Notes: generated by a model from the sequence alone, not told the origin. A stretch of DNA of 15,510 nucleotides from an uncultured Clostridia bacterium (GCA_946410395.1 CAMKAE010000024.1:1-15510); one strand, 5' to 3'. Shown: positions 1 through 6,525, counted from the first letter of the stretch. Program-made: numbers and translations.

Positions 1-3
1 CAC

Positions 4-51
4 AAAAAAAGGCTGTGGAGGATGCACATTCGTGCGCTTCACAGCCTTTTT
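4..51 (-). terminator. Intrinsic terminator after the YcxB-like gene
   Basis: A perfect 12-bp outer stem pairs 6-17 (ending GGCTGTG) with 40-51 (starting CACAGCC). An inner stem pairs GCAC at 24-27 with GTGC at 32-35. Read on the minus strand, the hairpin follows the stop codon at 63-65 and runs into seven U residues (the A-run at 4-10). Because A and T runs flank both sides of the stem, it could also stop transcription arriving on the plus strand. Confidence 0.88.
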
Positions 52-62
52 CACATCCGGAT

Positions 63-635
63 TTATCGGGAGCAGCGCTCCTTCAGGAAAGCCGTCACCT
101 TCGGAATGTCGGTTTCGGGGATCAGCGCCTTGTAAATTGTGATCCCGCTCCGGCGCTTGCGGTACAGCACAATCACCCGGCTTGTGATGACCCGGCGCCG
201 GACCTCCGCATACAGCAGGGTAAAACTGCCGTTGTGGCTCCTGTCCTGCTCCGATGACTCAATCCGGTCCTCATAAATCTTCTGACTGATGACGATTTCG
301 GAAGTGGTCTCGAAGAGGCGCTTTCTCGCTGCTCTCGGATAGATCAGGACAATATAGAGCACATAAAGAAGATAGACCACCCCATAAAGGACCCAGATGA
401 AAGCATTATCGCTGAAGGCATCCCAGAAAAAGGGAATACGGCTGAGCGCGGACGAGACAGCCGTTACGATCAGGCCAACCGCAAGCACGAACAGACCCAT
501 ATACAGTACCCGCCTGATCAGCACGGAGCGCACCGCCCGCTCATAGGTCCGGCCGTCCAGCGTGCCCTCAAACGCAAAGACCGGCTGTTCCGCTTCTTCT
601 GTCCGGACCTGTCCGCTTTCCTTATCTTCGCTCAT
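63..635 (-). CDS. YcxB-like two-helix membrane protein
   Basis: This 190-residue protein has a short acidic cytoplasmic N-terminus, two membrane helices (about residues 42-62 and 78-98) and a basic, beta-rich C-terminal half (about 110-185). The two helices followed by a PH-like cytoplasmic domain recall the YcxB-like family of Gram-positive bacteria, which has no defined biochemical role. I chose the ATG at 635 because GGAG lies 7 bases upstream. An in-frame TTG at 656 would overlap the stop of the preceding gene and has no such site. The gene starts 13 bases after the Mrr-like gene ends, so the two are probably co-transcribed and end at the terminator at 4-51. Its base composition is visibly less GC-rich than the rest of the window. 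The family call is from the shape and pattern of the protein and is moderate. Confidence 0.72.
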   Translation of the reverse strand: MSEDKESGQVRTEEAEQPVFAFEGTLDGRTYERAVRSVLIRRVLYMGLFVLAVGLIVTAVSSALSRIPFFWDAFSDNAFIWVLYGVVYLLYVLYIVLIYPRAARKRLFETTSEIVISQKIYEDRIESSEQDRSHNGSFTLLYAEVRRRVITSRVIVLYRKRRSGITIYKALIPETDIPKVTAFLKERCSR

Positions 636-648
636 TTTCGTACTCCAT

Positions 649-1395
649 TCATTCAATCCCCGCCATCAGCTCGATGTTCAGCGCCCGCGCGCCTTCCACG
701 GCCTGGCGGCTGAAGGTGCCGTTGGTCACCACCGCGGCCTTGGGACAGCCGCAGCGGTCCTTCTCCTCGTCCGCCTGCTGGACCGTCCGGTAGCTGACCG
801 CGCCGCCGCTGAGGACGCACAAGACCGCCACCTTCGTGCCCCTCGGCGCCCGGCAGGTGATCAGGACGCCGTCCGCCGTCGGCCCCACCGTGCTGACCTC
901 CGCGAAACCGCGCCGGCTCAGCCAAGCGGCGATGTACGCGCCGTAGGCGTCCGGGTCCCTGAGCCGGCGCTTGCGGCCCTTCACGCGCGTCAGGATCGCC
1001 AGGAGCGCCACCAGCAGCACCACGCCGCCCACCACGGCCGCCAGCACCGGCCAATGCGCCTTCACATAGCCCGGGAAGTCCAGTCCGCCCGCCGCCTTGC
1101 CCTGCGGCTCCTGTGCCGCTGCCGGAGTGGGAGTCTCCTCGTCCAGGCTGATCTCCATCACAATGGGCGTCGAAGCCGGCCGGTCCGGCTGCTCCTCCGG
1201 CAGCGGCGGCAGAGCCGGCGCTGCGGTGGCCGGCACAACGATGACCAGCGGTGCGGTCGGCGCCGCGGGCTCCGGGGTGTTGCTGAGCACCTCCATGTTT
1301 CTCGGGCCGGCGGTGCTCAGCGACCCCGCCAGCGCCGGCGGCATCAGCAGCAGCGCCGCGCACAGCAGCGCCGTCAGCGGAATCAGGCGTTTCAT
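649..1395 (-). CDS. Membrane-anchored protein with a degenerate Mrr-like (restriction endonuclease fold) domain
   Basis: This 248-residue protein has an N-terminal export signal (about 1-24), a Pro/Ala-rich outer segment (about 35-105), a membrane helix (116-136), a basic stop (KGRKRRLR) and a cytoplasmic domain (about 147-248). The last domain follows the Mrr catalytic-domain pattern: YxxYxAxxLxRRGF at the start, then KVAVLC, a TVQQA segment, and PKAAVVTNGTFS before a closing NIELMAG. Active Mrr nucleases carry an Asp before the core strand and a Q-x-K on it. Here the Q-x-K position reads L-C-V (192-194) and the LI-anchored Asp position is Val, so it is probably not a nuclease and may bind nucleic acid or a protein instead. 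The ATG at 1395 follows a GGAGG at a 5-base spacing. Upstream in-frame starts at 1407 and 1455 are less likely because they would place extra residues before the signal peptide. Confidence 0.75.
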   Translation of the reverse strand: MKRLIPLTALLCAALLLMPPALAGSLSTAGPRNMEVLSNTPEPAAPTAPLVIVVPATAAPALPPLPEEQPDRPASTPIVMEISLDEETPTPAAAQEPQGKAAGGLDFPGYVKAHWPVLAAVVGGVVLLVALLAILTRVKGRKRRLRDPDAYGAYIAAWLSRRGFAEVSTVGPTADGVLITCRAPRGTKVAVLCVLSGGAVSYRTVQQADEEKDRCGCPKAAVVTNGTFSRQAVEGARALNIELMAGIE

Positions 1396-1426
1396 GGCAT
1401 CCTCCATCCTTGATTTCAACGGGTTT

Positions 1427-1455
1427 ATCCTATCATATGCGCGCCTGGCTGTCAA
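1427..1455 (-). promoter_or_regulatory. Sigma-A promoter for the Mrr-like/YcxB-like unit
   Basis: On the minus strand, TTGACA (1450-1455) and TAGGAT (1427-1432) are separated by exactly 17 bases. They lie about 30 bases upstream of the start codon at 1395. The -35 is a perfect match and the -10 matches 4 of 6. Confidence 0.75.
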
Positions 1456-1474
1456 TCGGCCGGGCCTGCCGCGC

Positions 1475-1503
1475 TTGACAGGCGCGCCGCGTTATGCTAT
1501 GGT
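1475..1503 (+). promoter_or_regulatory. Sigma-A promoter for the DUF4097-type gene
   Basis: TTGACA (1475-1480) and TATGGT (1498-1503) are separated by 17 bases, about 50 bases upstream of the ATG at 1556. It lies back to back with the minus-strand promoter at 1427-1455, and the two -35 boxes are only 19 bases apart, so one regulator bound between them could affect both. Confidence 0.75.
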
Positions 1504-1555
1504 TTCGGCGTTCGCGGGAAGGCCCGCGCACAGACGACAGAAAGGGGACTGAAAG

Positions 1556-2494
1556 ATGCGCAAAAAGGGAATCGTCATCCTGATCTCCGTCGCCGCGGTG
1601 CTCGCCGTCGGCGCTTTGCTCTGGTTCACCGGGGTTTTGGGCACCCGGATCGGCTATGCCAACGCAGCGGCCTACACCGCCGGCGAGGCGGACATCGCCG
1701 AAGCGGTCAGCAAGCTCGACATCCACTGGATCAGCGGAACGGTCCGGATCGCCCGTCACGGCGAGAACACCGTGCTGCTGCGCGAGAGCGCCGGCCGGCA
1801 GCCCGAAGGGGACCTGCAGCTGCGCTGGTGGCTGGAGGACAGCACCCTGCACGTGCAGTACGGCAGGGACGGCGCCCGGCTGCCCTGGCGTTATCACAAG
1901 GACCTGACGCTGACCCTCCCGGAGGGCCTGGCCCTGGAGGAAACGGACATCCACGTCATCTCCGGCGACCTGGAGATCCCGGACCTGCGCACGGATGAGC
2001 TGAACGTCAAGCTGACCACAGGCCGTGTGAGCGTGAAGGCAGATGCCCGCAGCGCCGACGTTGCGGCGACCTCCGGCGACATCACTCTGGCCCTGACCGG
2101 CACGGCGGATGAGGTGACGGCGCACACCACCACCGGCGACGTCACGGTCACGGCGGAACAGGTGAATCGCTTCAGCGCCGAGAGCGTCACCGGCGACGTC
2201 CGCGCAACGCTGCAGAGCGCAGGCTCCACGCACATGAGCAGCACCACGGGGTCCGTCACGGCGTCCCTCGGCCGCTTTGACAGCCTGGACGTCCACGTGA
2301 CCACCGGCAGCGTGACCGCCTTCCTGCCCGAGCAGCCGGGCTTCACCGCCGGGCTCCACAAGGTCACCGGGAGCGTCTCCTGCGAGCTGCCCGCGGTGCA
2401 GCAGGGCGGGGAATACGTCGTCGGCGACGGCTCCGCGCGGGTGGACATTGGGGTCACCACCGGCAACATCACCCTCAAGGCGCTGGCGGAATAA
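1556..2494 (+). CDS. DUF4097-type exported beta-repeat protein
   Basis: This 312-residue protein has a signal anchor (about 5-27) followed by an extracytoplasmic domain made of short beta repeats. From about residue 130 to the end, a TTG(D/S)(V/I) motif recurs every 20 or so residues (for example TSGDITL, TTGDVTV, VTGDVRA, TTGSVTA, VTGSVSC, TTGNITL). This is the signature of the DUF4097 'putative adhesin' family, which forms a beta-helix-like stack. Many members sit beside envelope-stress or anti-sigma genes, but no biochemical role is established. The ATG follows AAAGGGG at 8 bases. It is the only plus-strand gene in the window, has its own promoter and diverges from the Mrr-like gene. No T-tracted terminator is visible just after the stop. 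The first candidate stem is the GC hairpin at 2538-2555. Confidence 0.85.
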   Translation: MRKKGIVILISVAAVLAVGALLWFTGVLGTRIGYANAAAYTAGEADIAEAVSKLDIHWISGTVRIARHGENTVLLRESAGRQPEGDLQLRWWLEDSTLHVQYGRDGARLPWRYHKDLTLTLPEGLALEETDIHVISGDLEIPDLRTDELNVKLTTGRVSVKADARSADVAATSGDITLALTGTADEVTAHTTTGDVTVTAEQVNRFSAESVTGDVRATLQSAGSTHMSSTTGSVTASLGRFDSLDVHVTTGSVTAFLPEQPGFTAGLHKVTGSVSCELPAVQQGGEYVVGDGSARVDIGVTTGNITLKALAE

Positions 2495-2537
2495 TACGTA
2501 TCTCGGCTAAAAGCTCTACATGTCAACAAAAGGATTT

Positions 2538-2555
2538 CGCGCTCTGCGGAGCGCG
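2538..2555. other. Perfect GC hairpin downstream of the DUF4097-type gene
   Basis: CGCGCTC (2538-2544) and GAGCGCG (2549-2555) form a perfect 7-bp stem with the loop TGCG. It lies 44 bases after the stop codon at 2494. There is no T-tract after it on the plus strand, so it is at best an mRNA-stabilising or weak termination structure. Confidence 0.45.
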
Positions 2556-2628
2556 ACCAGGTCCGAGCCGGACTGGCGGCTTTCCGATCGCCCTGGACCT
2601 TCGGGCACATACCGTTACTTGATTGATA

Positions 2629-2794
2629 GTAACTATTCAGTCCTTCCAGGGGACCCCTCCACCGCAAGCGGTCCCCCTCCCCTTTCAGTGGAGGCTTTGA
2701 GTAACTTTAGACCCCTGTCTCCCCTGAAAGGGGAGATGTCGCCGCAGCGACAGAGGGGTTTCAGCCAAAGCGAATCGTACGGCTGAATAGATAC
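2629..2794. mobile_element. 166-bp MITE-like element with IS66-like ends
   Basis: The ends are 12-bp inverted repeats with one mismatch: GTAACTATTCAG at 2629-2640 and CTGAATAGATAC at 2783-2794. GATTGATA abuts the element on both sides (2621-2628 and 2795-2802), as expected of an 8-bp target-site duplication. The IS66 family is known to duplicate 8 bp and to have ends beginning GTAA, so a non-autonomous IS66 derivative is a reasonable inference. The interior has no credible gene. It consists of inverted halves: CCCCTTTCAG (2679-2688) against CTGAAAGGGG (2724-2733), and ACCCCTC (2653-2659) against GAGGGGT (2753-2759). It also holds local hairpins at 2661-2672, 2718-2736 and 2738-2751. Together with its flanks it fills most of the gene-free stretch 2495-2902. 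Confidence 0.65.
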
Positions 2795-2834
2795 GATTGA
2801 TAGTGCTTAGCTGAGAATAGCATCAGATAAACAC

Positions 2835-2885
2835 AGGGGCTGTGATCCGGGGGCATTTGCGCAATGCCCATCCGTCACAGCCCCT
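2835..2885 (-). terminator. Terminator of the sigma/anti-sigma unit
   Basis: AGGGGCTGTGA (2835-2845) pairs perfectly with TCACAGCCCCT (2875-2885). An inner stem pairs GGGCATT (2851-2857) with AATGCCC (2863-2869). On the minus strand it begins 17 bases after the anti-sigma stop codon. The U-tract after it is short and interrupted (TGTGTTTATC), so termination depends mainly on the long stem. Confidence 0.75.
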
Positions 2886-2902
2886 TTCGTATGCCCTTGT
2901 CC

Positions 2903-3925
2903 TCAGCGCACCGCGTTCCCGAAGGCCTCGATGAACTCCGGGCAGCTCCAGACGCCGCAGGCGCCCAGGCGGTCGCCGTTGACGTCCATCTGCACGGCCG
3001 CGCCGTTGTCCAGCTCGATGATCAGCACCTGTCGCTGGGTGACGGAGCCGGCGCCCTCATAGGTCGCGTTCCCGGCCAGGATGCCGAACAGACCGGCCGC
3101 GGTGTCGCCCTCCACCAGGCCCACATTGCTCAGCGACATGGCCACCACATGGCCGCGCAGCTGCATCACGTCGCCAAAGCCCTCGTGGTTCTGAAGGCCC
3201 GTGTTGTTGTAGGAGACCCGCTGATACAGCTGCAGGCCGCCCACATCGCAGGCCACCAGGGTGCCGCTCATGCCCGCCACGCCGTAAACCGGCGTGCCCA
3301 CCGGCACTGCGTTGCTGGTGCAGCCGGCCGCGGACAGGGTCAGGTCCTGGGTATACTCCTGCGTGGTCGCCACCACGCCGCCCAGGGCGCTCCGGTCCGG
3401 GTTCACGCCCCGGAGCTTCCGGTAATAGCGGCCGTCCACGCGGATCATGCTGTCGCCATCCCAGATGCCATGGCGGCCCGAGGCGTTGCTGCGGGTGACG
3501 CTCAGGCTGCTCTTGCCCGGCTCCAGGTTAGCGGTCTCGTTGCCCACCCGGCCGCCGCCGGCCGTGAAGCTGGTGGTCCCGCCTTCCGTGGCCACGACGG
3601 CCGCGTCAGGCGCGGGCCGTCCGCTGCCGCCGCGCAGGGCAAAGGGCAGCACCACCGCCAGCACGGTGGCCGCGGCCAAGGCCGGAACGGCGAAGCGCCA
3701 CGCGCGCGGACGCTCCCGGCGCTCCCGGCCGGCGCGGATGCGAGTGCGAAGCTCCGGGCCGGCACGCAGCCCGCCCAGTGTCTCCTCCGCGATCTGCGGC
3801 AGCTCTTCCAGGCGTTTCACGCCGCCCTGCCCGGCGCTGAGAATGCGGGCGCGCAGCTCCGGCCCGGCCTCCAGACCGGCCAGGCTCTCCTCCGCAATCC
3901 GCGGCAGATCCTCCAGGCGCTTCAT
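2903..3925 (-). CDS. Putative membrane anti-sigma factor with a duplicated N-terminal motif
   Basis: This 340-residue protein has a cytoplasmic N-terminus (1-76), one membrane helix (about 77-97) and a large outer domain (about 98-340). Its ATG overlaps the stop of the ECF sigma gene (ATGA), the usual arrangement for a translationally coupled sigma/anti-sigma pair, and this is the main support for the call. The cytoplasmic part is a tandem duplication: residues 2-29 and 37-64 share the pattern KRLE-LP-IAEE-L-GL-AGPELR-RI, with a period of 35 residues. No zinc-binding HxxxCxxC motif of the ZAS type is present. The outer domain resembles no family I can name. It has four cysteines, two close to the C-terminus (CGVWSC), which could form disulfides. 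An alternative reading is a co-encoded surface sensor without anti-sigma activity. Confidence 0.7.
   Translation of the reverse strand: MKRLEDLPRIAEESLAGLEAGPELRARILSAGQGGVKRLEELPQIAEETLGGLRAGPELRTRIRAGRERRERPRAWRFAVPALAAATVLAVVLPFALRGGSGRPAPDAAVVATEGGTTSFTAGGGRVGNETANLEPGKSSLSVTRSNASGRHGIWDGDSMIRVDGRYYRKLRGVNPDRSALGGVVATTQEYTQDLTLSAAGCTSNAVPVGTPVYGVAGMSGTLVACDVGGLQLYQRVSYNNTGLQNHEGFGDVMQLRGHVVAMSLSNVGLVEGDTAAGLFGILAGNATYEGAGSVTQRQVLIIELDNGAAVQMDVNGDRLGACGVWSCPEFIEAFGNAVR
3734..3922 (-). repeat. Tandem 105-bp duplication at the start of the anti-sigma gene
   Basis: The 84-base segments 3839-3922 and 3734-3817 encode the two copies of the N-terminal helical motif. They lie 105 bases apart and are still clearly alike in nucleotides. 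The codon before the second copy is GTG where the first has the ATG start, so the duplicated unit may have included the original start codon. Confidence 0.8.
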
Positions 3926-4491
3926 GAACGCTCCTCCTCCTTCAAAATCCCCTGCAGCTTGGTTCTCGCGCGGCTGAGCCGGGAGGACACGGTGCCCTCC
4001 GCGATGTCCAGCATCACCGCGATCTCCGCGATGCCGTATCCCTGGTAATAGTGCAGCAGCACCACGTCCTTGAACTCCGACGGAAGCCGGTTGATGGCCT
4101 CCATGAGCCGCTGCTTCTCCTCCATGTCTCCGATCTCGTCAGGGCCCGGGATCAGCTCAAAGGCCGGATGTCCCAGCACCACGCGCTTGATCCAGCCCCC
4201 GCGCCAGATGTCCCGGCAGCGATTGAGCGCCACCTTCAGCAGCCAGGCCTTTTCCTTGCCCGTCTGCAGCACCGGCTGGGCCGTGATCAGCTTGACGAAC
4301 ACATCCTGACAGACATCCTCTGCCCGCTGCCGGTCCCCCAGGTAGAAGTAGCACACCCGGAGGACATCGTTGGCGTAAAGGCTGTAGAGGGTGTCGAAGG
4401 AGGCAGTGCTGACTTCCTGCACGGCTTCCAACGGTTTCGCCTCCTGTCCGGTATATGGGTTCCATCCACTCAACGAATGACCCTCCCCCAT
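3922..4491 (-). CDS. ECF-type RNA polymerase sigma factor
   Basis: This 189-residue protein contains sigma region 2 (about 31-98, with LGDRQRAEDVCQDVFVKL and the WLLKVALNRCRD helix) and region 4 (about 131-182). Region 4 contains LPSEFKDVVLLHYYQGYGIAEIA, written here as LPSEFKDVVLLHY then YQGYGIAEIA, followed by the DNA-recognition helix EGTVSSRLSRARTKL. Region 3 is absent, as is normal for ECF sigmas. The gene ends inside the start codon of the putative anti-sigma. The start is uncertain: the ATG at 4491 has GGGAAG almost touching it, while an in-frame TTG at 4473 has GGAGG at a better 8-base spacing and would remove six residues of no conserved function. The promoters it recognises cannot be told from the window beyond the tentative site at 4498-4523. 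Confidence 0.92.
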   Translation of the reverse strand: MGEGHSLSGWNPYTGQEAKPLEAVQEVSTASFDTLYSLYANDVLRVCYFYLGDRQRAEDVCQDVFVKLITAQPVLQTGKEKAWLLKVALNRCRDIWRGGWIKRVVLGHPAFELIPGPDEIGDMEEKQRLMEAINRLPSEFKDVVLLHYYQGYGIAEIAVMLDIAEGTVSSRLSRARTKLQGILKEEERS

Positions 4492-4497
4492 TCTTCC

Positions 4498-4523
4498 CGA
4501 CTTTTATCTTTTCTTTCGGTTCA
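4498..4523 (-). promoter_or_regulatory. Possible ECF-type autoregulatory promoter
   Basis: On the minus strand, TGAACC (4518-4523) and GTCG (4498-4501) are separated by 16 bases, resembling the GAAC...CGT layout of ECF promoters. If real, transcription would start close to the ATG at 4491, which would favour translation from the TTG at 4473. The match is short and could be chance. Confidence 0.28.
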
Positions 4524-4533
4524 CAGCCCGTTC

Positions 4534-4582
4534 ATTCCGAATTCCGCATTCCGCATTCCGCATTCCGAATTCCAAATTCCCT
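4534..4582. repeat. Array of seven 7-bp direct repeats (ATTCCGN)
   Basis: Seven abutting heptamers occupy 4534-4582: ATTCCGA, three copies of ATTCCGC, ATTCCGA, ATTCCAA and ATTCCCT. The last base of the array is the first plus-strand base of the LRR gene's stop codon. The array therefore fills most of the gap between the LRR and sigma genes, just upstream of the sigma start. It may be a simple slippage repeat or a cluster of protein-binding sites. Confidence 0.85.
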
Positions 4583-5499
4583 CATTCCTCCGGCCAGCTG
4601 TCCTCAAACGGATAATAGCTGCCGTCGCCGGGCTTCAAGTGGTTCGCGCCGAAGTTCAGCACGATGACCTGATAGTGCGGGTGCTGCTTTTTCTGGGTGA
4701 GGTTGCGCCAGGTGCCGTTGGTGCCCGAATGCAGGTAGTCCACCTGGGTGTCCGGCAGGAGCGCCTGCAGCGCCCGGGCGTCGGCCTTCTTCACTTCCTT
4801 GCCTGTGGCCTGATAGATCCACAGGCGCTTGAGCCAGGGCATCTCCCCGAGCACCTCCAGGTTCTTCACCCGGTTGTTGCACAGGTTCAGGTCCATCAGA
4901 TGGGTCAGCTCTTTCAGCGGGCTCAGGTCCTCCACCCGGTTCTTGAACATCTCCAGGTACTCCAGCTTCTTCAGGGAGGCCAGCGGGGTGATGTCCGTGA
5001 CCTGGTTGGCGGCCAGGATCAGGATCCGCAGGTCCGGCAGGTCATACAGAAAGCTCAGGTCCGTCACGTTGTTGTGGCCGATGTCCAGCGCCTTCAGGTC
5101 CCAGCAGTACTTCAGGATCGCGAAGTCCTCGCCGGTGTGGACGGTGCTCTTGTTGTTGTGCAGGGTGGAAAAGGTCTCCCTGTCCGTCCGGATCAGATGC
5201 TTGTGGTCCTTTCCTTTGATCAGCAGGGTCCAGCCCCAGCGGATCTGCGGAAAGCGCTCCGCGAGCCGGTCGCAGTCCGCCTTCACCATCTGGTTGGCAA
5301 ACATGTCCACGCGTTTCACCGCGGGCAGCTGCGCCAGGAAGTCCGCCAGGGCGTCCAGGTCTGTGACGGCTGCGTCCCCGAAGTCCACATATTCCGCGTC
5401 CTCCGGCACCGTCACGTCCATGAAGGTCACATCCGCCAGCGCCGAAGCGCTCAGGCAGAGCAGCAGCGCCGTCAGCACGGCCGTCAGCATCCGTTTCAT
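4582..5499 (-). CDS. Exported leucine-rich-repeat protein
   Basis: This 305-residue protein has a clear signal peptide (about 1-22, ending SASALA) and no later membrane helix, LPXTG motif or lipobox, so it is probably secreted or loosely wall-bound. Four to five 22-residue leucine-rich repeats of the internalin/SDS22 type occupy about 135-228, with the recurring core LxxLxLxxNxVxDLxxL (for example LKALDIGHNNVTDLSFL). A less regular repeat-like segment lies at about 40-90, and an unmatched tail runs from about 250 to 305. The family binds protein or glycan ligands, so a role as an external sensor or adhesin is an inference. The ATG follows GAGGAGGA at 7 bases and starts 3 bases after the histidine-kinase stop, so the two genes are translationally close. 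Confidence 0.87.
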   Translation of the reverse strand: MKRMLTAVLTALLLCLSASALADVTFMDVTVPEDAEYVDFGDAAVTDLDALADFLAQLPAVKRVDMFANQMVKADCDRLAERFPQIRWGWTLLIKGKDHKHLIRTDRETFSTLHNNKSTVHTGEDFAILKYCWDLKALDIGHNNVTDLSFLYDLPDLRILILAANQVTDITPLASLKKLEYLEMFKNRVEDLSPLKELTHLMDLNLCNNRVKNLEVLGEMPWLKRLWIYQATGKEVKKADARALQALLPDTQVDYLHSGTNGTWRNLTQKKQHPHYQVIVLNFGANHLKPGDGSYYPFEDSWPEE

Positions 5500-5502
5500 C
5501 GC

Positions 5503-6390
5503 TCATTCCTCCTCGGTGGTTTCCTTTGCGTTCAGGGTCCTGGGCGCCCAGCCGGCAAAGACGTTCTCGCCGCCCTCCCGGGTGAGCGAGATGCCGCCGC
5601 CGGCCTCCGCCAGGGTCGTGCGCACGATATACAGTCCCATGCCGTGCCCGGTCTCCTTGGTGGTGAACCCGGGCATGAACAGCCGGTTCTGCACGTCCTC
5701 CGGGATGGGCGCGCCGGGATTGGCCACGGCAAAGCGGCAGGTCTTCATGTCGTCCCAGAGCGTGATCCGCAGCCGCTTCTCCGGCTCGTCCCGCATCGCA
5801 TCCATCGCGTTGTCGATCAGGTTGGACAGCACCTTGCACATCTCCCAGCCCTCCATGGCCAGGTCCTGCCAGTCGCTGCGGATGGCGAGCTCCACGGCGA
5901 TGCCGGCCTTCTCGCAGGCGCCCAGTTTCACCTGCAGCAGCGCGTTGACGGCGGGATTCGCGGTCTTCAGCACCCGGCCCACGGCGGTGATCTTCCCGTA
6001 GACCTTCTCGATGTAGCGGCTTGCCTCCTCATACTCCCCCATCTCGATGAGACCGGAGACCACCTGAAGATGGTTCAGGAAGTCGTGCCGCTGGGCGCGC
6101 AGGCGGTTGTTCAGATCCGCCATGTTGCCGATGGTGGCGGCCATGCTGTCCGCCTGGTCCAGCAGCCGCCGGGTGTTCAGGGCGTCGCGCACGTCCAGCA
6201 GGGTGCTCAGGGCCACCATGCCCGCGGAGATTCCCACAAAAGCCCGCACAGGGAACTTCGTCAGGTTCTGTCCGTGGTGAAAGATCGTCAGCACCACCAC
6301 CACCGCCATCAGCGCGATCTGGATCACATTGATGACGATGACGAAATACAGGGTTTTCCGGATGTTCAGCGTCCGTTTTCCCCACTTCAC
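5503..6390 (-). CDS. Sensor histidine kinase (Spo0B/CitA-like dimerisation helix, no adjacent response regulator)
   Basis: Starting from the GTG at 6390, the protein has 295 residues. It has two membrane helices (about 14-36 and 50-66) with only a short loop between them, a DHp helix containing RAQRHDFLNHLQVVSGLIE (phospho-acceptor His at about 102), and a GHKL ATPase domain. The N box is NLIDNAMDA (190-198) and the G-box region is FTTKETGHGMGLYIV. The RHDFxNHLQ pattern is that of the Spo0B/CitA-DcuS type of kinase. There is no periplasmic sensor domain, so it must sense in the membrane or through a partner such as the LRR protein encoded 3 bases downstream. No response regulator is encoded anywhere in the window. 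The GTG follows AAAGGAG at 8 bases. A TTG at 6435 would extend the protein by 15 residues but has no ribosome binding site. Confidence 0.9.
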   Translation of the reverse strand: MKWGKRTLNIRKTLYFVIVINVIQIALMAVVVVLTIFHHGQNLTKFPVRAFVGISAGMVALSTLLDVRDALNTRRLLDQADSMAATIGNMADLNNRLRAQRHDFLNHLQVVSGLIEMGEYEEASRYIEKVYGKITAVGRVLKTANPAVNALLQVKLGACEKAGIAVELAIRSDWQDLAMEGWEMCKVLSNLIDNAMDAMRDEPEKRLRITLWDDMKTCRFAVANPGAPIPEDVQNRLFMPGFTTKETGHGMGLYIVRTTLAEAGGGISLTREGGENVFAGWAPRTLNAKETTEEE

Positions 6391-6525
6391 AGGCTTCTCT
6401 CCTTTCCGCCGCCCGGATGGATCGGTTGCGCTCAAAGGGCTTTTTCTTTTCTGCGGCCCGCCCGGATCGCGCGCAGCGCAGGCGGGTTCCCGCTCTCCCA
6501 GGCCGCTGTCTCTCCCGTCATACGC

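Larger units (their letters stand above)
2501..2816. repeat. Outer imperfect inverted repeat around the MITE-like element
   Basis: TCTCGGCTAA at 2501-2510 pairs with TTAGCTGAGA at 2807-2816 (9 of 10). Together with the inner repeats this makes the stretch 2495-2820 a nest of palindromes. The pairing is short and could be chance. It may mark an older intergenic palindrome into which the 166-bp element inserted. Confidence 0.35.

Noticed and set aside
2498..2526. Minus-strand promoter reading into the DUF4097-type gene (TTGACA at 2521-2526)
   Set aside because: The hexamer at the right distance reads AGATAC, which is a poor -10 box.
2520..2786. Small plus-strand open frame of 88 codons
   Set aside because: It crosses the palindromic MITE-like element, lacks a convincing ribosome binding site and shows no protein-like pattern.
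2864..4048. Plus-strand open frame of 394 codons opposite the anti-sigma gene
   Set aside because: It is a low-complexity Ala/His/Arg-rich translation with no ribosome binding site, opposite a gene supported by its coupling to the sigma factor.
4534..4582. CRISPR-like array
   Set aside because: The units are 7 bases and abut each other with no spacers, and no cas genes are present.
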